From Stakelama saccharophila (lineage in GTDB: Bacteria; Pseudomonadota; Alphaproteobacteria; Sphingomonadales; Sphingomonadaceae): DNA of 64,000 nt. Each line of letters opens with the position of its first letter. Position 1 is the first letter of the stretch. A model generated the notes under the pieces. The model made no database searches. It was not told the DNA's origin and saw only the letters and a program-made list of their open reading frames with translations. The stretch lies in the NCBI RefSeq assembly GCF_032229225.1, contig NZ_CP135076.1, positions 2,957,001 to 3,021,000 of the forward strand. The letters are read 5' to 3'. Shown here one piece after another: positions 1 through 9,218 of this stretch. The position numbers and the translations under genes are program-made.

Positions 1-60
1 ATCGCCGTGGCGGGCATTCTCATCGGTATAAAGCCGAAGCAACATTGCTTCTTCGCTCAT
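1..60 (-). CDS. DUF190 family protein, N-terminal 20 residues only
   Basis: Only the first 20 codons lie in the window. They read MSEEAMLLRLYTDENARHGD, which resembles the start of DUF190 proteins, small cytosolic proteins of unknown function often found next to ion transporters. A good ribosome-binding site (GAGAGGTGAG) lies just upstream of the ATG. The gene follows czcA in the same direction with a gap of 16 bases, so it is probably the last or a late gene of the czcCBA operon. The family call rests on a short peptide and is moderately sure. Confidence 0.6.
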   Translation of the reverse strand, partial: MSEEAMLLRLYTDENARHGD

Positions 61-76
61 CTCACCTCTCCTCTCG

Positions 77-3000
77 TCAAGCGTTCGCCGGTTCATGGTG
101 AAGCTCGGTTGCTGCTTCCTTGCGCCGTCGTCCGAGCACCAGCTTCGAGATCGCCGGCAGCACGAACAGCGTCAGGATGGTCGCGGTAATGAGCCCGCCG
201 ATCACCGTAATCGCCAGCGGCTTCTGCACTTCGGCCCCGGTGCCGTGCGCGATCGCCATCGGCACGAAGCCGAGCGACGGCACGATCGCCGTCATCAGCA
301 CCGAGCGGAAGCGCTCCATCGCGCCGCCCTCGATCGCCTCGCCGACTTCCATGCCCGATTTGAGCCTGGCCTGGATGCTGGTCATCATTACCAGACCGTT
401 CAGCACGGAGACGCCGAACAGCACGATGAAGCCGACCGCCGCCGAGATCGAGAAGAGCTGCCCGGTCAGGAACAGCGCGAAGATGCCGCCCGAAATCGCC
501 AGCGGAACCGCGGCGAAGATCGCCGCCGCCATCCCGATGCTTTCCAGCGCCATCAAGAGCAGAACGAAGATCAGCACCGCCGCGATGGGAATGACGATCA
601 TCAGCCGCTGCGACGCCGCCTGCAGGCTCTGGAACTGCCCGCCCCATTCGAGATACATGCCCGCTGGCAGATCGACCTGGCTTCGGACCTTCGCCTGCGC
701 TTCGGCGACGAAGGTGCCGACATCACGCCCGCGCACATTCGACTGGATGACGACACGCCGCTTACCGTTGACGCGGCTGATCTGGTTGATCCCCTCGACC
801 TCCTTGAAGTCGACGAGCTGTCGCAGCGGCACCGAATGGCGTCCTGCGCTCGCTTCTTGCGGCAACATGACCGGAATCGCACCGATCGCGTCGATATTGT
901 CGCGGGTGGCGTCTGGCATGCGCACGACAACGTCGAACCGGCGATCACCCTCGAACACCACGCCTGCTTCGCGGCCGCCGAGTGCGGCCGAAACCGTCTT
1001 GGCGACATCTTCGACCTGCAGCCCCAATCCGGAGATTGCCGCTCTGTCGAAGCGGAAGTCGAGAGTCGGGAAGCCCCCGGTCTGGTCGGCCTGGACGTCG
1101 GCCGCGCCGTCGATCGATTGCAGGACGCGTGCGATCTGTTCCGACGTCGTCGCCATTTGGTCGAGATCGTCGCCGTAAAGCGAGATCGCGACCGTGCCAC
1201 GCACGCCCGAGATCAGTTCGTTGAACCGCATCTCGATCGGCTGAGTGAAGCTGAATGCGTTGCCGACCAGCGGTTGCAGCTTCGCATCGAGCTTCTTCGC
1301 AAGTTCCGCCTTGCTGAGGTCCGGATCGGGCCATTCCTCCTCCGGCTTGAGCATCACGAAGCTGTCCGACCGGTTCGGCGGCATCGGATCGGACGCCACC
1401 TCGGCGGTGCCGGTTTTGGAAAATACGTAGTCGACCTCTGGCACGCTCATCAGCGCGCGTTCGACGTCGCGCTGCATCTTCGCCGATTGTTCGAGCGAGG
1501 TGGAGGGGATGCGAATCGCCGAGACGGCAAAGTCCTTTTCATCAAGCTGCGGGATGAACTCGCGCCCGACGAACTGGAACACGACGAGCGACAGCGCGAA
1601 CACCGCGACGCCCGTTCCGATCGTGACCCAGGGGCGCGCCAGCGCGCGCGGCAGGCCGCGGGCATAGCGATCCTTGAGCCAGGCAATCGCCCGCACCTCC
1701 TTTTCGGCGACCCGTCCGCGGATGACCACCGCCAGTAGCGCGGGCACCAACGTCATCGACAGGATGAACGCGGCGACCAGTGCGAGCATCACCGTGATCG
1801 CCATCGGCGAGAAGGTCTTGCCCTCGACGCCGGTAAAGGTCAGCAGCGGCGCGAACACCATCAGGATGATCGCCTGTCCGAACAACGAAGGCCGGATCAT
1901 CTCCTTGACCGAGCCCGCAACCTCCTCGAGCCGCTCGCCGACGTTCAGCAGCCGGCCTTCATGTTCCTGCCGTTCCGCCATGCGGCGCAGGAAATTCTCG
2001 ACGATGATCACCGTGCCATCGACGATCAGCCCGAAATCAAGCGCGCCGAGGCTCATCAGATTGCCCGGCACTTTCAGCCAGTTCATCCCGATCGCCATCA
2101 TCAGAAACGAAAACGGGATGACGAGCGCGGAAATGATCGCCGCGCGGAAATTGCCGAGAAGCAGGAACAGCGACACGATGACGAGCAGCGCACCTTCGGT
2201 CAGGTTCTTCTGGATCGTCTCGATCGTCGCGTTGACCAGTTTCGAGCGGTCGAGCACGACCTGCAATTCTACCCCCGGCGGAAGCGACGGCCTGATCTGT
2301 TCCAACCTTTCGCCAGCGTCCTGCGCGACTGCCCGGCTGTTTTCGCCGAGCAGCATCAGCGCGGTTCCGATCACCGCCTGATTGCCGTTTTCCGATGCCG
2401 CGCCGGTGCGCAGCTCGCCGCCGATCGAAACCGAGGCGACGTCGGACAGGCGGATGGGAACGCCGGCACGGTCGGCGATCACCGCATTCTCGATCTGGTC
2501 GATCGAGGTGATGCGCGCATCGACCCGAGCGAGGAACGCCTCGCCCCCGCGATTGACATAGTTCGCGCCGACCGAGAGGTTGTTGCGTTCGAGCGCGTCG
2601 GCGACATCCATGAACGACAGACCGTAGGAGGAAAGCTTCGCGGGGTCGGGTTGGACCAGATACTTCTTCTGGTAGCCGCCGATCGAGTCGACGCCGGCAA
2701 TGCCGGGAACGGTTCGCATCTGAAGCGCGACGATCCAGTCCTGAACGGTGCGCAGATAAGCGGCCTTGGCAGTCTCGGTCGTCAGCCGCTGACCTTCGGG
2801 CGTGATATAGGACCCGTCGCTCTGCGGCCCCGGCTTGCCGTCGCGCACCTTGGCATCCTTGGTCCCCGGCTCGGCATAGCGGATCGACCACATCAGCACT
2901 TCGCCGAGACCGGTCGAGATCGGGCCCATGGTCGGCTGCACACCCTGCGGCAGCGCGTCGCCGATCTGGTTAAGCCGCTCGCCGACCTGCTGGCGGGCGA

Positions 3001-3313
3001 AATAGATGTCGGTATCGTCGCTGAAGATCGCGACGACCTGGCTGAACCCGTTGCGGGTGATCGAGCGTGTCGTCTCCAGCCCCGGGATGCCCGCAAGCGA
3101 CGTTTCCACCGGAAACGTCACCAGCTTTTCCATGTTGACGGGGGATAGCTCGGGCGCGACCGAATTGATCTGCACCTGATTGTTGGTGATGTCGGGAACC
3201 GCGTCGATCGGCAGCTTCTTGAGCTGGAACAACCCGAAGGCCGCGATCGCCGCGATGATGAAGAGGACCAGATACCGGTGTCGGACCGATCCGTCGATTA
3301 GCTTGGCTAGCAT
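77..3313 (-). CDS. czcA: CzcA-type heavy-metal efflux RND permease
   Basis: Inner-membrane pump of a tripartite RND system that exports divalent cations (Co/Zn/Cd type) using the proton gradient. At 1078 residues it has family length. The fourth transmembrane helix carries DFGLIVDGTVIIVEN, the acidic signature of the CzcA-like HME class rather than the copper/silver class. ATG at 3313 is preferred over an upstream frame start because CAGGAG lies 8 bases before it, the reading begins MLAKLIDGSVRHRYLV as in relatives, and the longer version would run into czcB. Substrate is inferred from the family signature. Confidence 0.93.
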   Translation of the reverse strand: MLAKLIDGSVRHRYLVLFIIAAIAAFGLFQLKKLPIDAVPDITNNQVQINSVAPELSPVNMEKLVTFPVETSLAGIPGLETTRSITRNGFSQVVAIFSDDTDIYFARQQVGERLNQIGDALPQGVQPTMGPISTGLGEVLMWSIRYAEPGTKDAKVRDGKPGPQSDGSYITPEGQRLTTETAKAAYLRTVQDWIVALQMRTVPGIAGVDSIGGYQKKYLVQPDPAKLSSYGLSFMDVADALERNNLSVGANYVNRGGEAFLARVDARITSIDQIENAVIADRAGVPIRLSDVASVSIGGELRTGAASENGNQAVIGTALMLLGENSRAVAQDAGERLEQIRPSLPPGVELQVVLDRSKLVNATIETIQKNLTEGALLVIVSLFLLLGNFRAAIISALVIPFSFLMMAIGMNWLKVPGNLMSLGALDFGLIVDGTVIIVENFLRRMAERQEHEGRLLNVGERLEEVAGSVKEMIRPSLFGQAIILMVFAPLLTFTGVEGKTFSPMAITVMLALVAAFILSMTLVPALLAVVIRGRVAEKEVRAIAWLKDRYARGLPRALARPWVTIGTGVAVFALSLVVFQFVGREFIPQLDEKDFAVSAIRIPSTSLEQSAKMQRDVERALMSVPEVDYVFSKTGTAEVASDPMPPNRSDSFVMLKPEEEWPDPDLSKAELAKKLDAKLQPLVGNAFSFTQPIEMRFNELISGVRGTVAISLYGDDLDQMATTSEQIARVLQSIDGAADVQADQTGGFPTLDFRFDRAAISGLGLQVEDVAKTVSAALGGREAGVVFEGDRRFDVVVRMPDATRDNIDAIGAIPVMLPQEASAGRHSVPLRQLVDFKEVEGINQISRVNGKRRVVIQSNVRGRDVGTFVAEAQAKVRSQVDLPAGMYLEWGGQFQSLQAASQRLMIVIPIAAVLIFVLLLMALESIGMAAAIFAAVPLAISGGIFALFLTGQLFSISAAVGFIVLFGVSVLNGLVMMTSIQARLKSGMEVGEAIEGGAMERFRSVLMTAIVPSLGFVPMAIAHGTGAEVQKPLAITVIGGLITATILTLFVLPAISKLVLGRRRKEAATELHHEPANA

Positions 3314-3338
3314 GTCGCGTATCTCCTGATCGGTCCGG

Positions 3339-4478
3339 TCACTCTTCCTCGCCCGAACCCTTTTCGAGTTCGGCCTTGAGGAGGAAGGCATTGGCGCCGG
3401 CGATCGTCTCGCCGGGCTTCAGCCCGTTCAGGATCTGCGCCGCCGCGCTGGTGCGCGCGCCGAGTTGCACGGGGCGCGGGGCGAAGCCCTTGTCCGTCCG
3501 CACGAAGACGACGTCGCGCCCGCCGACCGACTGCACCGCTTCGGCGGGGACCGACAGGCCGGCTTCACCACCCTTTGCGGCGGTGATGCGAGCGCGGATG
3601 TAATCACCCGGCGTCAACATGCTACGGCCGGCGGTTGGCGTCAGGATCACCGTCAGCGTGCGACTTTCGGGATTGGCGGACGGCGTGACCGAGCGAACCC
3701 GCGCCGGGATCTCCTGCCCGCCCGCCTCGATCACGGCACGCGCGCCGCGCTCGATCCGGCGGCCATCGGCGACCGGCACCGAGACCTGCGCCTGGACGAG
3801 ATTGGGGTTGGCGATGCGGAACAGCTCGGTTTCCGGGCTGACATAATTGCCGAGCTTGGCCGGCGCCGCGGTGACGCTTCCCGAAATCGGCGATCGGACG
3901 AGCACATAGCGCCCGGTCACGCCCGCCGCGGCAGCGGAACCCTGCGCCGCATCGACTGCGGCGACCGCGGCCTGATAGTCGGCGCGGGCCTTTTGCAGAT
4001 CGGCCTCGGCGGTGACCTTCGCATCGAACAGGCGCTGCTCGCGCTCATATTCGGCCCTTGCCTGGGCGGCACGCGCTTGCGCCGCACGCAAGTCGCCGGA
4101 AATATCGGCTGCGTCGCGACTCTCGATGCGGGCGACCGTCTGGCCGCGCGAGACGGCGTCGCCGATCTGCTTGGTGATCCGGGTGATGCGCCCCTCGGCA
4201 CCGGCGGTGAGGACGGCGACGCCGCTGGGCGGCGCCTCGATCGAGCCCTGGGCGACGATTTCGGACCCGAACGCACCCGGGCCGACCTCGACCAGCGCGA
4301 TGTCGGCGGCCTTGATCCGCTCGGGCGTCATCGCGACGCTGTCGGGAGTAGTGGCGGTTTCCGGCGCGGTCGCCGGCGCCTGGTCGGGCGATGCGTCCTC
4401 GCTTCCGCTGAGCAGATATCCGGTGCCGCCGGATATGATGGCGATTGCCGCGAACGCGGCGATGATGTTGCGATTCAT
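3339..4478 (-). CDS. czcB: CzcB-type periplasmic adaptor of RND efflux
   Basis: Membrane-fusion protein of 379 residues linking the CzcA pump to the outer-membrane channel. The N-terminus MNRNIIAAFAAIAIISGG is a signal peptide or membrane anchor. It is followed by a lipoyl-like hairpin with an Ala/Arg/Glu-rich coiled coil (about residues 115-185) and beta-barrel domains. The start at 4478 leaves a 1-base gap after czcC; an in-frame upstream extension would run into czcC and is rejected. It has no extra metal-binding N-domain, unlike the CusB homologue at 9215-10714. Operon order is C-B-A. Confidence 0.92.
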   Translation of the reverse strand: MNRNIIAAFAAIAIISGGTGYLLSGSEDASPDQAPATAPETATTPDSVAMTPERIKAADIALVEVGPGAFGSEIVAQGSIEAPPSGVAVLTAGAEGRITRITKQIGDAVSRGQTVARIESRDAADISGDLRAAQARAAQARAEYEREQRLFDAKVTAEADLQKARADYQAAVAAVDAAQGSAAAAGVTGRYVLVRSPISGSVTAAPAKLGNYVSPETELFRIANPNLVQAQVSVPVADGRRIERGARAVIEAGGQEIPARVRSVTPSANPESRTLTVILTPTAGRSMLTPGDYIRARITAAKGGEAGLSVPAEAVQSVGGRDVVFVRTDKGFAPRPVQLGARTSAAAQILNGLKPGETIAGANAFLLKAELEKGSGEEE

Positions 4479-4479
4479 G

Positions 4480-5787
4480 TCAGTTGGTCCCCTGGGTGAA
4501 GGGCGCGGCAAGGCGCGCAAGCGCCGCCGCTGCCTCCGCGCGGGCGCGCCGCGCATCGATCAGATCGGTTTGGAGAAGCGCGAGGCTTCGCTGGGCATCG
4601 AGCAATTCGATCAGCGACGACTTGCCGGCGCGATAGGACAGGTCGGCAAGGCGCAGCGCTTCCTTTGCCTCGCCGATCCCGCTGTCGCGCAGGGCGGTCA
4701 GGCGCGCGTCAGCGGCGCGCAGCTCGGCACGCGCGGTGTCGATTTCCGCCCGGGTCCGGTTCTCGACATCGACCAGCCTCGCTTCCGCAGCGACGCGTTC
4801 GGCACCGGCGGCAGCGATATTGCCCTGATTGCGGTCGAAGACCGGCAGCGGCAGCGATATGCCCGCCACCAGTCCGACATCGCCCGTTTCGCGCACCGTC
4901 TTCACACCCAGACCGATCGACGGATCGACCCGACCCTCGGCCCGCGCGTTGCTCACCTGCGCTTCGGCAATCGCCGTTTCCGCGCGGGCGAGTAGCACAT
5001 CGAGCGCTTCCGGAGCACTGATGCTGGCCGGCATCGGCACCTCGACAGCGCCGACCACCTGTGCCGGCGGCGTTTTGCTGCCAAGCAAGGTGCCGAGCGC
5101 GGCGCGCGCGGCCTGCTCTTCTGCCTGTGCCGACTCGACCGCCGCCTGCTCGCGGGCAAGTGCGGCGCGGGCGCGTAGCGCACGCAGCGGCGGCTCGCGT
5201 CCGGCATCGACCAGTTCCCCCGCGATGCGGGCGAGTTCGCGAGACCGATCGGCATTGTCGCGTGCGACCGTAAGCTGCTCTCGCGCCGCCACCGCCCGGG
5301 CAAAGCGCTGCCGGACGTCCTGGATGAGGTCGGCGCGCGCGATCGCCAGCCGCAGGGTTTCGGCAAATAGCTGAGCTTCGGCTACCGACACGCGCGCCTT
5401 GCGGTGGCCGGCAAGGTCGATCTGCTGGTTGATCGAGGCGGTCAGCTCGGTGCTTCGAAACCCTTCGAAAGCGCCGGAGCCCAGGAAATTCTCAGCCTCG
5501 ACGCTGAGCGTGGGGTTTACCCGAAAGCCTGCCTGGCGAACGCGTGCACGCGCAGCGTCGACCTGGCTCTGCGCGTCCACGATGCGCGGCGAGCGAGCCG
5601 CCGCTAGGGCGAGCGCTTCCGCAAGGCTGAGCCGCTCCGGCAGCTTTGCCGTGGACGATACTGGCGGCGCGCCTTGCGCGACAGGCCCCATCGTGGCCGG
5701 CGGTCCGGCCACGGTTTGCGCCGACAAGGGCGATGTGCCCCAGCCGGTCGCGGCCACGGCGAAGGCCGCGGCGACGATACGATACAT
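4480..5787 (-). CDS. czcC: CzcC-type outer-membrane efflux channel (TolC family)
   Basis: Outer-membrane factor of the czc RND system, 435 residues. It has a signal peptide (MYRIVAAAFAVAATGWGTSPLSAQ cleaved near residue 24), then two repeats rich in Ala/Arg/Glu helices typical of TolC-type trimeric channels. The ATG has CAGGAGATAATTC directly upstream. It is the second gene of the operon after a small secreted His-rich protein. Pairing with czcB and czcA, which follow with almost no gap, supports the assignment. Confidence 0.92.
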   Translation of the reverse strand: MYRIVAAAFAVAATGWGTSPLSAQTVAGPPATMGPVAQGAPPVSSTAKLPERLSLAEALALAAARSPRIVDAQSQVDAARARVRQAGFRVNPTLSVEAENFLGSGAFEGFRSTELTASINQQIDLAGHRKARVSVAEAQLFAETLRLAIARADLIQDVRQRFARAVAAREQLTVARDNADRSRELARIAGELVDAGREPPLRALRARAALAREQAAVESAQAEEQAARAALGTLLGSKTPPAQVVGAVEVPMPASISAPEALDVLLARAETAIAEAQVSNARAEGRVDPSIGLGVKTVRETGDVGLVAGISLPLPVFDRNQGNIAAAGAERVAAEARLVDVENRTRAEIDTARAELRAADARLTALRDSGIGEAKEALRLADLSYRAGKSSLIELLDAQRSLALLQTDLIDARRARAEAAAALARLAAPFTQGTN

Positions 5788-5838
5788 GAATTATCTCCTG
5801 ACGAACGGACATCCCCCGTGAGGGGGAGGACGCATTTG

Positions 5839-6180
5839 TCAGGCGCGCGGAGGCCTCAGCATGCCGTCGGACGGTGCCGGATCCAGCGGCCGTGACGGAA
5901 GCGCAAGACCGATATCCCGCAGCGATACCGGGACCTCGGACGCGACCGCATCCACGGGCGCAATCAGGTGATGGCAATGCGAGGCATGAGCGTGCGGTGC
6001 GGACTTCTCACCGTCGCTATCGCCGGTCTTGCCGTCGTTATCGGCGGTGCACTCGACCGCGCCGGCAAGATGCGAAACCGGCGCCTCCATGACATGCGCG
6101 ACCGCACTTGCCGCCAATGACAGCGACAGCAGCGTTCCCAGAACAAGAGCGATCAATCCTCGCATGCGGCGTGCATCCAT
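5839..6180 (-). CDS. small secreted His-rich protein leading the czc operon
   Basis: Hypothetical protein of 113 residues. It has a signal peptide (about residues 6-29), then a short acidic stretch and a histidine cluster (HAHASHCHH) with two Cys, and a proline/arginine-rich C-terminus. It is the first gene of the czcCBA operon, 51 bases before czcC. Small periplasmic His-rich proteins in this position are plausible metal binders or sensors, but no function is established here. The ATG at 6180 has only a weak GGTGG upstream; the in-frame ATG at 6165 has no ribosome-binding site. A second small secreted protein leads the cus operon (7435-7794). Confidence 0.6.
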   Translation of the reverse strand: MDARRMRGLIALVLGTLLSLSLAASAVAHVMEAPVSHLAGAVECTADNDGKTGDSDGEKSAPHAHASHCHHLIAPVDAVASEVPVSLRDIGLALPSRPLDPAPSDGMLRPPRA

Positions 6181-6242
6181 AGTGCCACCGCGTGCTTAGT
6201 CAAACTCAAAAATGTATCCTGACGCCGCACGGGCTATGTATT

Positions 6243-6274
6243 GATATAGCATGAATTGGCGAGGATGGCTTCAA
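6243..6274 (-). promoter_or_regulatory. candidate sigma70-like promoter for the czc operon
   Basis: On the minus strand TTGAAG (6269-6274) is followed 17-19 bases later by TGCTATATC, a reasonable -10. It lies about 65 bases upstream of the small secreted protein gene. Recognised by eye only. Confidence 0.3.
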
Positions 6275-6319
6275 TACTCCTCTTCAGCAAGAGCAGTCGA
6301 CATGCTACCGTGACGAGTG

Positions 6320-6997
6320 ATGGTTCTCGAGAATGACCAAGTTAAGAAGGTCTATGGCAGGACCGCGAAATTCTATGACGCCGCTCTGGTCATTTACCGG
6401 CTCGCGGGAATTGGCCGACAGCGCGCGACTTCGATCGATGCGCTGAACCTTCGGCCCGGCGCAACGGTCGTCGATCTTGGCTGCGGGACCGGCGCGAACC
6501 TCGCGATGTTGGTCCGGAGGGTCGGACCGACCGGCCGGGTCGTCGGCATCGATCTTTCTCCGGAAATGCTGGCCAAGGCCCGTGAACGGGTCGCCGATAA
6601 CGGTTGGGACAATGTGGAGCTACGATGCGGTGACCTCAGAACCGCCGACTTGCCAGACGCACTTGACGGCGCGGTGGCAACATTCGCACTCGAAATGCTG
6701 CCCGATCACGCCGAGGTGGTAGCGCGCGTAGCAGATCGACTGCAACCGGGGGCACGCTTCGCTTGTCTCGGGCTGAAGGAACCCGAGCACTGGCCGAAAT
6801 GGCTCATCGACCTGGCAATCTTCATCAACCGCCCGTTCGGCGTCAGCCGCGACTATGCCGCCATCAAGCCCTGGCACGCGATCGAGGAGTTGCTTTCACC
6901 CGTCAGCCACAAGGAATTCCTCGCCGGTGCGGCATATCGCTGCGTCGCGGAAGCGATAGGACCTATCCGACGTACGACAAGCTCCCAGACGCGTTGA
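6320..6997 (+). CDS. class I SAM-dependent methyltransferase (UbiE-like)
   Basis: Cytosolic methyltransferase of 225 residues with the Rossmann SAM-binding motif VVDLGCGTGAN (around residue 50), VVGIDLSPEML (motif II) and a conserved acidic position in RCGDL. Fold and motifs are clear; the substrate is unknown. GTG at 6317 is an alternative start. The last ~20 residues (after AAYRCVAEA) do not resemble the usual end of such proteins, and the DNA just beyond carries a decayed mntP fragment. The 3' end of this gene may therefore have been altered by a rearrangement. Confidence 0.8.
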   Translation: MVLENDQVKKVYGRTAKFYDAALVIYRLAGIGRQRATSIDALNLRPGATVVDLGCGTGANLAMLVRRVGPTGRVVGIDLSPEMLAKARERVADNGWDNVELRCGDLRTADLPDALDGAVATFALEMLPDHAEVVARVADRLQPGARFACLGLKEPEHWPKWLIDLAIFINRPFGVSRDYAAIKPWHAIEELLSPVSHKEFLAGAAYRCVAEAIGPIRRTTSSQTR

Positions 6998-7020
6998 GCG
7001 ACGTTTGGGGTCTCTCGCCG

Positions 7021-7149
7021 CTAGGCCCATATGTGTTGATGGAGCATCGATACGTCGATCACGATCAGCGCCACGCGGCCCAGCACCTCCGCGCTTTTCC
7101 CCATATACTCATCGGCCTTGCGTCCGAGCAGGACGCCGATTGTCGCCAT
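7021..7149 (-). pseudogene. mntP: remnant of mntP, C-terminal ~42 residues
   Basis: A minus-strand frame reads MATIGVLLGRKADEYMGKSA then EVLGRVALIVIDVSMLHQHI, ending at TAG (7021-7023). This matches the last transmembrane segment of the manganese exporter MntP, where relatives have a GG pair and an IG pair that here read GR and ID. Upstream the frame is closed by a TGA at 7189-7191, and no other part of MntP was seen nearby. It is best read as a degenerate fragment left after deletion. The call is by eye from a short peptide. Confidence 0.5.
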
Positions 7150-7434
7150 TAGCGTGGTTAGACAGGGTTTGCCATTGATCGGATCTCGTCACGGGCGAAC
7201 CCCGCTCGGCAAATCCGAGGCGGCATAACTGTGATCTGTTGGAAGCATTTACCACAAGTATTATTCGGGTAAACTTTAGTCGAATACTTGAAATTCAGCA
7301 ACTGCACCGCAGAAGCGAAAACACTACTACGCAAAGTACCCGTCAGAGATTTGGTCCCTTTCGCAGGCCACCACATTCCGCCACTGATGCTTTCGGTGTT
7401 GACAATTCGGCCAGATGCATGGAAGGGATCGCGC
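7150..7434. other. non-coding stretch before the cus operon
   Basis: No convincing gene is seen. The stretch holds an A/T-rich imperfect inverted repeat at about 7256-7289, where AAGTATT on the left is matched by AATACTT on the right. It could be an operator or part of the promoter of the cus operon that starts at 7435. Confidence 0.3.
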
Positions 7435-7794
7435 GTGTTGCGAACCGTGCTCTACTCGATCCTGTTATCGCTGCTTGCACTGACCGTGAGCGGGCAGGGC
7501 TTGGCGCACGCCCGTTCAACCGATGCGACCGTGACTGCGAGTACGTCGTCTTCCGCCGACTGCATGCGGATGATGAACGACACCAACAAGAGCGGCTCGG
7601 ACAAGCAAGGCTGCAATTTCGCGACCTGTCTTGTCAGCATGGCCGGGTGCAGCGGCGTCATGGCGCCATCGGCCGACCCGGCGATCGCGCGTCGCGTTGC
7701 ACTGTCGGACGACATTGCGTTCGCCCCGTCCTCCGCGCGCTTGACCGGCTTGACGGTCGCACCCCCACTCGCGCCTCCGCGCCCATCTATCTGA
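7435..7794 (+). CDS. small secreted Cys/Met-containing protein leading the cus operon
   Basis: About 119 residues with a signal peptide (RTVLYSILLSLLALTVSGQG then LAHA), a short linker, and a cysteine-bearing segment (CMRMMN, then CNFATCLVSMAGC) suggestive of copper binding or disulfides. The C-terminus is proline rich. GTG at 7435 is chosen because GGAAGGGA sits 6 bases upstream and it places the signal peptide at the N-terminus; TTG at 7438 is an alternative. It precedes the cusC-like gene by 170 bases. Function unknown; its place parallels the His-rich leader of the czc operon. Confidence 0.6.
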   Translation: MLRTVLYSILLSLLALTVSGQGLAHARSTDATVTASTSSSADCMRMMNDTNKSGSDKQGCNFATCLVSMAGCSGVMAPSADPAIARRVALSDDIAFAPSSARLTGLTVAPPLAPPRPSI

Positions 7795-7964
7795 TCCTTT
7801 AGGCAACGGCGCCGCGACCACGCGGCGGACGTCTCGGCTGCCCGGTTACATGGGGGCCTTTGCGTCGCCGCGGCGTGCGCCTCTTCCCGCGACATCACCG
7901 CGAGCGCGGCAGATTCGCGACGTGCCCGTACCCGCTTGGTACGCGGCGACACGAAGGCTCACGA

Positions 7965-9218
7965 ATGAAGAACTCTATGCAAGGCGCCGCCGCGCGCCTG
8001 GCGATCACCGTTGGGATGGCGGCGATCGTGCAAGCCACACCCGCATCAGCGCAATCGTTGACGTTCGGACAGGCGGTCGAACGCGCCGAAGGCGACGCAC
8101 CGTCGGTCGAGGCACGTTCGGAGCAAGCCGCGGCGGCGCGACGTTCCGCCGTTGCCGCCGATCAGCTCCCCGATCCGACGATCGATCTCGATTTCAACGA
8201 CTTCCGGTTGACGCAGGCTCCGCCGGTGACGCCCAACGGCTACGTCCGGCAAACCATCGGTGTCCGTCAGGAATTTCCCAATCTCAAGAAGCGCCATGCT
8301 CGCGCCGACCGGGCGGCGGCGGACATCACCGCCGCCGACGCGCGCGAGGCGGTCGCGGTTCGCGAGGCCAGGCTCGGCGCGGCGCTGGCCTGGGTCGATC
8401 TCTATTTCGCTCAAAAGCGCCTCGACATCCTCGCGAAACTGGAGAGCGATATCGGCGACCTGCAAAAGACGATGGGCGCGCGGCTCGCCTCGGGCAGCGC
8501 CACCGGCGCCGAGGCGTTCGATCCCGACATTCTTGCCGCCAAACTTGCCGACCGCCGGAGCGAGCGCGAGGCGGCGATCTCTAAGGCGCGCGCCGAACTG
8601 CGCCGCTGGACCGGTATCGCCGCGCCCCAGGTCGCCGGCCCGCCGCCTGCCACGGAGATCGACTCGACAGCGCTGGCTGCGCGGATCGATACGCTTCCCA
8701 AACTCCGCGTGCGCGATGCCGCCATCGGTCAGGCGCAAGCCGATGTCCGCCTCGCCCGCGCCGAGAAGCATCCCGACTGGGCGCTGAAGGCGTCGTTCGC
8801 GCATCGCCAGCCGCAGTTCGGCAATTTCGTGTCGATCGGCGTTTCGATCGACCTTCCGCTCTTCGCCGGCAAGCGGCAGGATCCCGTGATCGACGCACGG
8901 CTCGGCGATGAACAGGCGGCGCGGCTCGAACGGATCGATGCCGAGCGTCAGGCCCGTGCCGCGTTGAGCACCGATCTCGCCGACTATCGCATGCGGCGCG
9001 AACAATATGATCGCGCGCGCGACCAGCTGGTGCCCCTGTCGAAGAAGCGCGCCGTCGTCGCGCAGGAAAGCTACGCCGCCGGCCGGCTCGATCTGGGCGC
9101 CGCACTCAACCAGACGATCGCGTTAGCCGACGCCGAAATCGACCTTCTCGAACGCGAAGCGGCGCTCAAGCGCGCCGCCGTCCAAATCCTGTTCGCCTAT
9201 ACCGGAGACGCCAAGTGA
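7965..9218 (+). CDS. cusC: CusC-like outer-membrane efflux channel (TolC family)
   Basis: Outer-membrane factor of 417 residues. The signal peptide runs through TPASAQ (about residue 27). The mature part is helical and Ala/Arg/Glu-rich, with the repeated TolC-family layout. ATG at 7965 is preferred because it starts a proper signal peptide; longer in-frame versions add an Arg-rich non-secretory leader. The stop overlaps the next gene by 4 bases, so it is translationally coupled to the CusB-like adaptor. Copper/silver substrate is inferred from the partner permease. Confidence 0.88.
   Translation: MKNSMQGAAARLAITVGMAAIVQATPASAQSLTFGQAVERAEGDAPSVEARSEQAAAARRSAVAADQLPDPTIDLDFNDFRLTQAPPVTPNGYVRQTIGVRQEFPNLKKRHARADRAAADITAADAREAVAVREARLGAALAWVDLYFAQKRLDILAKLESDIGDLQKTMGARLASGSATGAEAFDPDILAAKLADRRSEREAAISKARAELRRWTGIAAPQVAGPPPATEIDSTALAARIDTLPKLRVRDAAIGQAQADVRLARAEKHPDWALKASFAHRQPQFGNFVSIGVSIDLPLFAGKRQDPVIDARLGDEQAARLERIDAERQARAALSTDLADYRMRREQYDRARDQLVPLSKKRAVVAQESYAAGRLDLGAALNQTIALADAEIDLLEREAALKRAAVQILFAYTGDAK

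Noticed and set aside
95..1738. Long open plus-strand frame opposite czcA
   Set aside because: It is antisense to a clearly coding RND permease, has no recognisable product and arises from strong GC codon bias.
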